This document shows, piece after piece, positions 1 through 6,302 of a stretch of DNA of 11,154 bases (position 1 is the stretch's first letter; every line of letters begins with the position of its first letter). The notes under the pieces were generated by a model. That model worked only from the letters and a program-made list of their open reading frames with translations. It did not search any database and was not told where the DNA came from. The stretch comes from Bacteroidota bacterium (lineage in GTDB: Bacteria > Bacteroidota > Bacteroidia > Chitinophagales > Chitinophagaceae): NCBI GenBank assembly GCA_028875955.1, contig JAGWTX010000025.1, forward strand, positions 1 to 11,154, written 5' to 3'. The position numbers and the translations under genes were made by a program.

Positions 1-552
1 GTGCCCCGGAATATGGTGCAGGCGGCAGGTATGTACAATACGCTCCTGCAGAGCAATGATCCCGCCATTGTGATCGAATGTCTGAATGGATACCGGCTGA
101 AGGAAAAGGCGCCGGCCAACTTGCTGGAATACACGGTTCCGTTGGGAATACCCGAAGTGATCAGGGAAGGGACAGATATTACTGTAGTGAGTTATGGTTC
201 CACGCTTCGGATTGTAGAAGATGCAGCCATTCGGCTGGCTAAACTGGATATCAGTTGTGAAGTGATCGATGTACAAACCCTGCTTCCGTTTGATACCAAC
301 CATTTGATTCTCGAATCGCTCAAAAAAACCAGCCGGATCGTATTTGTGGATGAAGATGTGCCGGGAGGCGCAGCCGCCTATATGTTCAGCAGGGTGATGG
401 AAGAACAGAAAGCGTTTCAATGGCTGGATATCAGTCCGCGTACCATCACGGCCCAGGCGCACAGACCGGGTTATGGCAGCGACGGGGATTATTTCAGTAA
501 ACCGAATGCTGAGGACATTATTACCGTAATACAGGATATGATTCGTGAATAA
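1..552 (+). CDS. 2-oxoacid dehydrogenase E1, beta-subunit C-terminal part (partial, 5' end outside window)
   Basis: The visible 183 residues are the C-terminal half of an E1 beta subunit of a branched-chain 2-oxoacid or pyruvate dehydrogenase complex, the thiamine-diphosphate enzyme that decarboxylates the 2-oxoacid and passes the acyl group to E2 lipoamide. The reading frame is open at the left edge. The GTG at position 1 is most likely an internal Val codon, because family members run through a 'VPRxMxQAAGMYNTLL' segment here. Visible landmarks are the end of the pyrimidine-binding domain (IECLNGYRLKEK, about residues 26-37), the transketolase C-terminal domain (from about residue 50, with 'VSYGSTLR'), 'DEDVPGGAAAYM' and the conserved tail 'HRPGYGSDGDYFSKP'. 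In Bacteroidota this sequence type is often the C-terminal half of a fused alpha-beta E1 protein, so the full gene may be about 650-700 codons (inference from family). It ends with TAA, followed within 4 nt by a strong terminator. Confidence 0.9.
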   Translation: MPRNMVQAAGMYNTLLQSNDPAIVIECLNGYRLKEKAPANLLEYTVPLGIPEVIREGTDITVVSYGSTLRIVEDAAIRLAKLDISCEVIDVQTLLPFDTNHLILESLKKTSRIVFVDEDVPGGAAAYMFSRVMEEQKAFQWLDISPRTITAQAHRPGYGSDGDYFSKPNAEDIITVIQDMIRE

Positions 553-555
553 ATT

Positions 556-588
556 AAAAAAGGATCCCGGTACCGGGATCCTTTTTTT
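556..588 (+). terminator. Rho-independent terminator formed by a 32-bp perfect palindrome
   Basis: Six A's (556-561), then the self-complementary core GGATCCCGGTACCGGGATCC (562-581), then seven T's (582-588). The whole 556-587 stretch is a perfect palindrome centred between 571 and 572. As RNA it forms an 8-bp GC-rich stem (extendable by A-U pairs) with a GTAC tetraloop and a U tract, starting 4 nt after the E1 stop. By symmetry it could also stop transcription from the minus strand. It separates E1 from the NYN gene. Confidence 0.9.
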
Positions 589-610
589 CAAGAGACCAAA
601 AGAAAATACC

Positions 611-1345
611 ATGGAAAATAAAACCAATAAGATTGCCATACTGGTGGACGGTGATAATGCCCAGGCCAAATTGTTAAAACCCATATTGGAAGAGGTTTCC
701 AAATACGGTAAGGTTACCATTCGCCGGATTTATGCAGACTGGACCTCCCCCTATATGAATTCATGGAAGGAATTGCTGAATAATCTGTCTTTTAATCCCA
801 TGCAGAAATTTGCCTATACCAGTGGCAAGAACTCAACCGATAGTTCCCTTATTATTGATGCGATGGATATCCTGCATGATCATATTGTGGACGGATTCTG
901 CATCGTTTCCAGTGACAGTGATTATACGGGTTTGGCCAAACGTATCAGGGAGGAAGGGATATTTGTGATGGGGATCGGGGAAAAGAAAACCCCGATGGCA
1001 TTTGTACAGTCCTGTGAGATCTTCACCTATAGTGAAAACATTGAACCGGTTCCGGAAAAAAACAAAGAGCCCAAAGCCATTTCCAAACCGCAGAAAAATA
1101 AAAAACAAGCCAAACCGGTGGTGGATGAGGCACTGATCAACAAGGCCTATGATATGTCGACCAATGAGACCGATGAAGTGCATATTTCAAATATTGGGTT
1201 GAATCTTCGAAAGATCGATCCCAGTTTTGACCCCAGGGCCTATGGGTTTAAAAATCTTACGCAGTTATTCGCCAGCCTGAAAAACTATCAGATCATCAAT
1301 AATGAGATCGGAGGGTTGAATCACCCCCTGTTAAAGAGGAAATAA
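611..1345 (+). CDS. NYN-domain (LabA/DUF88-like) putative ribonuclease with C-terminal LOTUS/OST-HTH-like domain
   Basis: This is a 244-residue soluble protein. Residues about 7-140 form a NYN (PIN-like) nuclease domain. The acidic residues expected of the metal site are visible: D13 and D15 in 'ILVDGDNA', D77, D83 and D86 in 'NSTDSSLIIDAMD', and D102 and D104 in 'VSSDSDY'. A Lys/Pro-rich linker (about 146-170) leads to a C-terminal segment (about 172-243, with 'SNIGLNLRKIDPSFDPRAYGFKNLTQLFASL') typical of the OST-HTH/LOTUS RNA-binding domain. In related proteins this pairing implies RNA cleavage or RNA quality control; the natural substrate is unknown. I chose ATG 611. The frame extends upstream to a GTG at 545, but that start would translate through the terminator palindrome and add 22 low-complexity residues without domain homology. 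No Shine-Dalgarno sequence or recognisable promoter lies between terminator and start, so expression may depend on read-through or an unseen promoter. The gene is convergent with the DCC gene 31 nt away. Confidence 0.88.
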   Translation: MENKTNKIAILVDGDNAQAKLLKPILEEVSKYGKVTIRRIYADWTSPYMNSWKELLNNLSFNPMQKFAYTSGKNSTDSSLIIDAMDILHDHIVDGFCIVSSDSDYTGLAKRIREEGIFVMGIGEKKTPMAFVQSCEIFTYSENIEPVPEKNKEPKAISKPQKNKKQAKPVVDEALINKAYDMSTNETDEVHISNIGLNLRKIDPSFDPRAYGFKNLTQLFASLKNYQIINNEIGGLNHPLLKRK

Positions 1346-1376
1346 TCCGGTTTCCGGTATTGACTGATCCAACCCA

Positions 1377-1799
1377 TCAGGATTTATCCAGAAAAAGCTG
1401 TTCCAGTTCGGGTGTGGGCATCCAGCAGGATGTTTTCTTTCCAAACCAGCGATACCGGTTTCGGGCTACCAGATCATACACCGCATCGCGAATAAAAGGA
1501 GGTATGATTAAAAAGACGGATAACAGGGGCCAGAGACCGGAAAGTTTTTGCGCAACCCGGAGAACACCGGTAGATTTTGTATACATCCTTCCCCTGTCCC
1601 AAAGAATAAAAGAACCCCATTCCTCTTTGGGTAAATGAAGCTCTTCCAATAATTGCTGGCCGGTATCACTTTGTAAAGAGGCAAACCGGAAATACTGTTT
1701 CGGATCCCGCCTGATCACAAACTGCACGGTTCCCGTGCATACGTTACAGACACCATCAAAAAAGATTACCGGATGCGGATATACCGAAAGATTGATCAC
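1377..1799 (-). CDS. DCC family (DUF393) thiol-disulfide oxidoreductase-like protein
   Basis: This 140-residue protein has the family signature near its N-terminus: 'FFDGVCNVC', with D15, C18 and C21 forming the DxxCxxC motif that gives the DCC family its name. Further family features are 'FRFASLQSDTGQQLL' (about residues 37-51), a hydrophobic stretch near residues 88-103 (LWPLLSVFLIIPPFI), and 'YDLVARNRYRWFG', followed by a third cysteine, C125. The fold is predicted to be thioredoxin-like with a CxxC redox pair, but no substrate is established for the family. The start is GTG at 1797-1799. No other start allows an intact first strand, and the DxxCxxC spacing fits family members. A -7 box ends only 4 nt before this GTG, suggesting a leaderless or nearly leaderless mRNA. 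It lies 61 nt downstream of yebC on the same strand and may also receive read-through from it, as I see no strong terminator between them. Confidence 0.88.
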   Translation of the reverse strand: MINLSVYPHPVIFFDGVCNVCTGTVQFVIRRDPKQYFRFASLQSDTGQQLLEELHLPKEEWGSFILWDRGRMYTKSTGVLRVAQKLSGLWPLLSVFLIIPPFIRDAVYDLVARNRYRWFGKKTSCWMPTPELEQLFLDKS

Positions 1800-1803
1800 C
1801 CTG

Positions 1804-1835
1804 CAAAGTTAGAAAGTTTAGAGTTGCCTGAAAAG
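1804..1835 (-). promoter_or_regulatory. Putative Bacteroidota-type promoter of the DCC gene
   Basis: On the minus strand, TAACTTTG (1804-1811) matches the TAnnTTTG -7 consensus in every specified position. A T-rich CTTTT element (1831-1835) sits 19 nt upstream in the -33 position; it lacks the consensus TTG. An alternative TTG (1837-1839) is 25 nt away, which is long. The -7 box ends 4 nt before the GTG start, so the predicted transcript starts at or very near the start codon. Confidence 0.55.
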
Positions 1836-1860
1836 CCAATAAACCCCGGCACCCAACCCC

Positions 1861-2583
1861 TTACGCCATATTGTGGAACACTTTATTCACGTCTTCATCC
1901 TGTTCCAGCCTTTCGATGAGCTTGCTTACGTCTTCAGCCTGTTCATCGGTAACAGGAACCGTGGTGGTAGGGATCCATTCCAGTTCAGAACTGATGGGAC
2001 TCAGCCCTTTGTCTTCCAGTGCTTTTTGCAGATTGCCAAAATCCACGAAAGCACAGCGTAAAACAATGATCGGGTTACCCTGGTCATCGGTGCTTTCACC
2101 CAGTTCGTCCAGACCATGATCGATGAGCTCGAGTTCCATCTCATCCATATCCAGTCCTTCCGGTTTCAGTTTGAAAACCCCCATTTTTTTAAACTGGAAG
2201 CTTACGCTGCCACTATTTCCCAAAGCGCCATGTCCTTTGTTAAAATGACTTTTCACATTGGCCACCGTACGCACATGGTTATCGGTTGCGGTTTCAACCA
2301 TCAGCGCCACTCCGTGTGGTGCATATCCTTCATACAATATTTCCTCATAGTTACTGGTATCCTTACCCATTGCGCGTTTGATCGCCGCTTCCACACGGTC
2401 TTTGGGCATCCCGACACTCTTGGCGTTTTGGAAACATCTTCTAAGCGCCGGATTCGTGGCAACATCCGGACCGTTGGCTTTTACCGCAATCACGATTTCT
2501 TTCCCGATCCGGGTAAACTGTTTGGCCATCCTGTCCCAGCGGGCAAACATGGTTGCTTTACGTACCTCAAAAATCCTTCCCAT
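1861..2583 (-). CDS. yebC: YebC/PmpR family protein (YebC/TACO1-type)
   Basis: A 240-residue cytoplasmic protein, the normal length for the family. It carries the Bacteroidota form of the N-terminus ('MGRIFEVRKATMFARWDRMA') followed by 'FTRIGKEIVIAVKANGPDV' and the strongly conserved 'NPALRRCFQNAKSVGMPKDR' and 'ERAIKRA'-like segment (here VEAAIKRAMGKD). The middle domain has 'YEGYAPHGVALMVETATDN' and 'NVKSHFNKGHGALGNSGSVSFQF', and the acidic C-terminal domain ends 'ERLEQDEDVNKVFHNMA'. The family was long annotated as transcriptional regulators. More recent work on bacterial YebC and mitochondrial TACO1 supports a role in translation, relieving ribosome stalling at proline-rich stretches. Which applies here cannot be told from sequence. 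The ATG at 2583 fits the family start exactly, with no Shine-Dalgarno sequence. It has its own well-formed promoter and lies downstream of the permease terminator, so it is an independent unit. Confidence 0.95.
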   Translation of the reverse strand: MGRIFEVRKATMFARWDRMAKQFTRIGKEIVIAVKANGPDVATNPALRRCFQNAKSVGMPKDRVEAAIKRAMGKDTSNYEEILYEGYAPHGVALMVETATDNHVRTVANVKSHFNKGHGALGNSGSVSFQFKKMGVFKLKPEGLDMDEMELELIDHGLDELGESTDDQGNPIIVLRCAFVDFGNLQKALEDKGLSPISSELEWIPTTTVPVTDEQAEDVSKLIERLEQDEDVNKVFHNMA

Positions 2584-2616
2584 ATAGTAATATTAAATTG
2601 AGTAATTGAAGGATGG

Positions 2617-2647
2617 CAAAATTAACGGTTGCGGCGAATCTGACCAA
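2617..2647 (-). promoter_or_regulatory. Putative Bacteroidota-type promoter of yebC
   Basis: On the minus strand, TAATTTTG (2617-2624) is a full match to the -7 consensus TAnnTTTG, and TTG (2645-2647, within GGTTGG) lies 20 nt upstream at the expected -33 position. The leader to the yebC ATG would be about 28 nt. This is the best-formed promoter in the window. It begins only 8 nt beyond the U tract of the permease terminator. Confidence 0.7.
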
Positions 2648-2655
2648 CCTTATAT

Positions 2656-2686
2656 AAAAAAACAGTCAGGCTCAGCCTGACTGTTT
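2656..2686 (-). terminator. Rho-independent terminator of the APC permease gene
   Basis: AAACAGTCAGGC (2660-2671), a 3-nt loop (2672-2674) and GCCTGACTGTTT (2675-2686) form a perfect 12-bp stem. On the minus strand it is followed by a run of seven T's (complement of A's 2656-2662, three of which also pair in the stem). It begins 22 nt after the permease stop codon. The A-rich side is on the plus strand, so the direction is minus. Confidence 0.92.
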
Positions 2687-2708
2687 CAAAGTATCGGATA
2701 AACGATGC

Positions 2709-4202
2709 CTATTTAAGCTTGCTGTTGGCCTTACTATAGCCAAAATACACAACCAGACCGATCAGCATCCAGATAAATGCGGTCAGCAGGGTGCGGTTGT
2801 CCAATGAATAGATCATGGCTGAACAAACCAGGATGCCCAAAACCGGAACCAGTGGAACCAGCGGTGTTTTGAAGGGCCGAACCCTGTCCGGATCGTTTTT
2901 GCGCATCACCAGGACACCTACACAAACCAGCACAAAGGCAAATAAGGTACCGATGCTTGTCAGATCACCTGCCACACTACCCGGAATAAAGGCTGCAAAT
3001 GCCCCCACAAATATGAACAGGATCATGTTGGATTTATACGGTGTTCTGAATTTTTTATGCAGATCGGAGAAAGCCTTGGGTAATAAGCCATCGGAAGACA
3101 TGGTATAGAAAACCCGGCTCTGACCCATCAGCATCACAAGTATTACGGATGAGAATCCGGCGAGAATCGCAATGGTTACGCCTTTGGCCAACCAGCCATA
3201 GCCAGACATATAGGTTTCAATGGCATAGGCAACGGAAGCTTCCTTACCAGACTTTACAAAATCAGTATAAGGTGCCACACCCGTTAAGACATAGGAAAAG
3301 AGAATGTACAGAACCGTACAGATCACCAATGACCCCAGGATACCGATCGGCATATCTCTTTTTGGATTTTTGGCTTCCTGCGCTGCGGTGGAAACGGCAT
3401 CAAAACCGATAAAGGCAAAGAATACGATTGCGGCACCGGTCAGTACGCCACCCCATCCGTGACGGAAAGTGTCGGCATAACTATACATGCTGCCATCTGG
3501 TTGCAGAGCAGGAGGCGCATCGGCAGGGATCATATAAGGTGTATGATTGGCCGGGTTGATAAATTTCCAGCCTACAAAGATGAATACGATAACGATGGCC
3601 ACTTTTACAAATACGATGATGGCATTCACAAAAGCGGATTCCTGTGTCCCTTTGATCAGCAGGGCAGACAATACCAGAAGAATGAACAATGCCGGTATAT
3701 TGATATAACCGTAATGCATCACATTGGCGGTGTCCAGCGCTTTTTCAAAAGGCGAGTGACACCATTCATAGGGTATCGATCCCAGGTTAAACTGTTCCAG
3801 TAGTTTGTTGAGAAACTCGCTCCAGGCAATGGATACGGTGGCAGCACCGAGTGCATATTCCAGTATCAGGGCCCAACCGATGATCCAGGCAACCAGTTCG
3901 CCCATGGTAGCATAGGCGTAAGTATAAGCACTGCCCGCAATGGGGATCATGGAAGCAAACTCAGCATAACACAGGCCCGCAAAAGCACAGCCTATCGCGG
4001 CTACAATAAAGGAAAGCGTTACCGCAGGTCCGGCATGTTCCCCGGCTGCAGCAGCCGTTCGGACAAACAATCCGGCGCCGATGATGGCTCCGATTCCCAG
4101 CGCGATCAGGCTTCCGGCACCCAGGGTTCGTTTTAACCCTTTTTCCGAATCATCTGCCTGGATCATTAAGAGATCCAATGACTTTTTTCTGAATAAGCTC
4201 AT
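2709..4202 (-). CDS. APC superfamily amino acid permease, cationic amino acid transporter (CAT)-like
   Basis: A 497-residue inner-membrane transporter with about 12 or more hydrophobic segments. TM1 carries the APC glycine motif 'GIGAIIGAGLFV' (residues 36-47), the unwound substrate-binding segment in this fold. 'CYAEFASMIPIAGSAYTYAYATMGELVAWIIGWALILEYALG' covers TM3-TM4 and is typical of CAT-type members. 'FFAFIGFDAVSTAAQEAKNPKRDMPIGI' is the conserved TM6 and following loop, and the tail 'RPFKTPLVPLVPVLGI' is the classic C-terminal block of this subfamily. The role is uptake or exchange of amino acids. Cationic substrates are suggested by subfamily only and are not provable here. ATG 4202 gives a short cytoplasmic N-terminus with the usual 'FRKKSLDLLMIQADDSEKGLKRTLG' leader of the family. 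It is transcribed alone and divergently from the symporter gene, and its own terminator follows. Confidence 0.93.
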   Translation of the reverse strand: MSLFRKKSLDLLMIQADDSEKGLKRTLGAGSLIALGIGAIIGAGLFVRTAAAAGEHAGPAVTLSFIVAAIGCAFAGLCYAEFASMIPIAGSAYTYAYATMGELVAWIIGWALILEYALGAATVSIAWSEFLNKLLEQFNLGSIPYEWCHSPFEKALDTANVMHYGYINIPALFILLVLSALLIKGTQESAFVNAIIVFVKVAIVIVFIFVGWKFINPANHTPYMIPADAPPALQPDGSMYSYADTFRHGWGGVLTGAAIVFFAFIGFDAVSTAAQEAKNPKRDMPIGILGSLVICTVLYILFSYVLTGVAPYTDFVKSGKEASVAYAIETYMSGYGWLAKGVTIAILAGFSSVILVMLMGQSRVFYTMSSDGLLPKAFSDLHKKFRTPYKSNMILFIFVGAFAAFIPGSVAGDLTSIGTLFAFVLVCVGVLVMRKNDPDRVRPFKTPLVPLVPVLGILVCSAMIYSLDNRTLLTAFIWMLIGLVVYFGYSKANSKLK

Positions 4203-4352
4203 AGTACAGTTAGTTTTCTTTATGTAAAAAGTTTTGGAAAAATAGGCATTTCTGGCTTTTTTGCTTCAAAAGTTTTATAAATAGCAGGGAAGCGGATTGA
4301 AGAGAGCCTTTTCAACAGAAGTCTTATATTGCGAGACTAATTTGCCAGCGAT
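4203..4352. promoter_or_regulatory. Divergent intergenic region between permease and symporter operon
   Basis: This 150-nt AT-rich gap is the longest in the window and must carry promoters for both directions. For the minus direction a candidate is listed separately. For the plus direction I see only imperfect -7 candidates: TATATTGC (4325-4332 area) and TAATTTGC (4338-4345), each one T short of TAnnTTTG. No inverted repeat strong enough to call an operator and no riboswitch-like structure was seen. Confidence 0.5.
4237..4271 (-). promoter_or_regulatory. Tentative promoter of the APC permease gene
   Basis: On the minus strand, TATTTTTC (4237-4244) matches five of the six specified bases of TAnnTTTG. 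TTTTG (4267-4271) lies 22 nt upstream, within the 17-23 nt range reported for Bacteroidota. It would give a leader of about 30 nt. The region is AT-rich, so chance similarity is possible. Confidence 0.4.
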
Positions 4353-5600
4353 ATGAAGAAATCCAACCGGCTTACCCTATATATACTGATCTCCATGCTT
4401 GCCGGTGTATTGCTTGGCTATATTGTTCATACACAGGCCGGTCCTGCTTTTATACAGTCTTTCTCAAAAAATATCAACCTGCTGACCACTGTTTTTCTAA
4501 GATTGGTTCAGATGATCATTGCTCCCCTGGTTTTTTCTACCCTGGTGGTAGGGATTGCCAAATTGGGTGATTTGAAGACGGTGGGCCGGGTAGGGGGGAA
4601 AGCGATGTTATGGTTTATTTCAGCATCGCTGATCAGTTTGTTGCTGGGTATGCTACTGGTAAACCTGTTCAAACCGGGTATGGGTATCGATCTCAGTAAT
4701 GCAGATGTGAACGGGGCCAAAGACCTGGTGGGTAAAACACAGGAATTCAATATCCAAAAATTTGTGGAACATGTATTTCCCAAAAGCGTGATTGATTCCA
4801 TGGCCAACAATGAGATCCTGCAATTGGTGATCTTCAGTATATTTTTTGGCATTGCTACTGCTGCACTGGGGGATAAGGGTAAAATTGTGGTGAAGGGATT
4901 GGATGCGGTTGCACATGTGATCCTGAAAATGGTAGGCTATGTAATGAATTTTGCGCCCGTTGGCGTATTTGGCGCCATTGCGGCGGTGATCGCTACCAAG
5001 GGGTTGGAAATCTTTATTTTTTATGGGAAATACCTGTTGTATTTTATCACAGGTATCCTGTCCTTATGGATCATTTTATTATTGGTAGGTCTGCTGATCC
5101 TGGGTAAACGGATCCCCGAATTGTTAAACCGGATTACTTCTCCCCTGATCATTGCTTTCAGTACCACAAGCAGTGAAGCGGTATTTCCCAAGCTGACCGA
5201 TGAACTGGAAAAATTTGGCTGCAAGGATAAGATCGTGGCGTTTATCCTTCCATTGGGATATTCGTTTAACCTGGATGGCAGTATGATGTATATGACATTT
5301 GCCAGTGTCGCCATTGCACAGGCATATGGGATACACCTGGATCTGGGAACACAACTGACCATGTTGCTGGTTCTCATGCTTACCAGTAAAGGGATTGCAG
5401 GTGTACCGAGGGCCTCATTGGTGGTGGTGACGGCAACCCTGGCTATGTTTAATGTTCCGGCAGAAGGGATTGCCCTGATCTTACCCATCGATCATTTTTG
5501 CGATATGTTCAGGACTGCCACCAATGTATTGGGAAATGCCCTGGCCACCAGTGTGGTGAGTAAATGGGAAAATTCCTTAGAACCGGCCATCGCCGAATAA
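4353..5600 (+). CDS. Dicarboxylate/amino acid:cation symporter (DAACS family, GltP-like)
   Basis: A 415-residue inner-membrane secondary transporter of the glutamate transporter fold. The hairpin-1 serine motif is seen as 'STTSSEAVFP', the TM7 NMDGT-type motif as 'NLDGS', and hairpin 2 as 'SKGIAGVPRASLVVV'. TM8 has 'IDHFCDMFRTATNVLGNALA', with D380, D384, R387, N391 and N395. R387 aligns with the arginine that contacts the side-chain carboxylate of acidic substrates, which argues for glutamate, aspartate or C4-dicarboxylates rather than neutral amino acids. N395 sits where the archaeal Na+-coupled GltPh has a Na+-ligating aspartate (D405). Bacterial GltP and DctA proteins also have Asn there, and the tail 'GNALATSVVSKWE' resembles E. 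coli GltP as I remember it, so proton coupling is plausible (inference). The ATG at 4353 gives a normal TM1 with no Shine-Dalgarno sequence. It is the first gene of a likely four-gene operon; the DedA gene starts 9 nt after its stop. Confidence 0.93.
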   Translation: MKKSNRLTLYILISMLAGVLLGYIVHTQAGPAFIQSFSKNINLLTTVFLRLVQMIIAPLVFSTLVVGIAKLGDLKTVGRVGGKAMLWFISASLISLLLGMLLVNLFKPGMGIDLSNADVNGAKDLVGKTQEFNIQKFVEHVFPKSVIDSMANNEILQLVIFSIFFGIATAALGDKGKIVVKGLDAVAHVILKMVGYVMNFAPVGVFGAIAAVIATKGLEIFIFYGKYLLYFITGILSLWIILLLVGLLILGKRIPELLNRITSPLIIAFSTTSSEAVFPKLTDELEKFGCKDKIVAFILPLGYSFNLDGSMMYMTFASVAIAQAYGIHLDLGTQLTMLLVLMLTSKGIAGVPRASLVVVTATLAMFNVPAEGIALILPIDHFCDMFRTATNVLGNALATSVVSKWENSLEPAIAE

Positions 5601-5609
5601 TCCAATCAC

Positions 5610-6299
5610 ATGTTATTAGATATCCTGATCAATACATCTTTCCACTGGAGCCAGTTATTGCAACCCCAGTTTTATATCGAGCATGGCGGATTATGGCTGA
5701 TCCTCTTTGTGATCTTTGCGGAAACGGGTTTGTTCGTAGGATTTTTTTTACCCGGTGACAGTCTCTTATTCGTAGCCGGTATCTATAGCGCCAATATTGC
5801 CAATGAAATCTTCCCGACAGGCAATGAATACCTGGACCTGTTGGTCTTACTGGTATTGATCGCCGCCGCAGGTATTGCGGGTAATGCAGTGGGGTATTGG
5901 TTTGGAAAAAGAGTCGGTCCTTCCATGTATGGATGGAAAGAAAATATTTTATTCAAACAGCGTTACCTGAAAGAAGCCCATGACTTTTATGAAAAACATG
6001 GCGGTGGTGCCATTGTGATTGCGAGGTTTATTCCCATCGTCAGGACATTTGCCCCCATTGTTGCGGGTATCGTGCGGATGGATCGCAAAAAATTTGTTTT
6101 CTTCAATATGGTGGGATCTGTTGCCTGGGTATTCAGTATGTTGTTTGCCGGGCATTTTTTACAGAAATGGATATTCGCCGAATATGGTTTCGATTTGAAA
6201 CAACATCTGGAAGTGATCGTTTTGGGAATCGTACTGGTTACCAGTGGTCCTGTTATGATCAGATTGTTGTTGGGGAAAAAGAAAAATCCTGCTGATTAA
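5610..6299 (+). CDS. DedA family (VTT domain) membrane protein
   Basis: A 229-residue inner-membrane protein of typical DedA length. The N-terminal re-entrant motif is 'FAETGLFVGFFLPGDSLLF' with E38 and D50. The amphipathic motif 'ARFIPIVRTFAPIVAG' has R139 and R145, spaced by six as in E. coli YqjA. These four residues correspond to the acidic pair and arginine pair known to be required in YqjA/YghB. 'GNAVGYWFGKRVG' (about residues 91-103) is the other family block. Members act in envelope lipid homeostasis; some DedA proteins recycle undecaprenyl phosphate across the inner membrane, others affect proton-motive-force-dependent processes. The exact lipid cannot be assigned here. The gene lies 9 nt after the symporter and 3 nt before the first MFS gene, so co-transcription is very likely. 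No Shine-Dalgarno sequence precedes the ATG. Confidence 0.93.
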   Translation: MLLDILINTSFHWSQLLQPQFYIEHGGLWLILFVIFAETGLFVGFFLPGDSLLFVAGIYSANIANEIFPTGNEYLDLLVLLVLIAAAGIAGNAVGYWFGKRVGPSMYGWKENILFKQRYLKEAHDFYEKHGGGAIVIARFIPIVRTFAPIVAGIVRMDRKKFVFFNMVGSVAWVFSMLFAGHFLQKWIFAEYGFDLKQHLEVIVLGIVLVTSGPVMIRLLLGKKKNPAD

Positions 6300-6302
6300 C
6301 CC

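Noticed and set aside
545..610. GTG at 545 as the start of the NYN gene
   Set aside because: It would overlap the E1 stop and translate straight through the terminator palindrome, giving 22 residues without family similarity. ATG 611 places the NYN domain at the expected distance.
833..1183. 116-codon minus-strand ORF inside the NYN gene
   Set aside because: Antisense shadow of a well-supported domain protein, with low-complexity Phe/Gly/His composition and no recognisable motif.
1347..1357. CCGG-TTT-CCGG hairpin between the convergent NYN and DCC genes as a terminator
   Set aside because: Only a 4-bp stem with a mismatch next to it and no T tract on either strand, so too weak to call.
2116..2601. 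161-codon plus-strand ORF opposite yebC
   Set aside because: It lies fully antisense to the conserved yebC frame and crosses its promoter side. The translation shows no domain-like pattern.
4324..4345. Firm promoter call for the symporter operon
   Set aside because: The two candidates are each one base short of TAnnTTTG, and neither has a convincing -33 element at the right distance, so they are mentioned only under the intergenic region.
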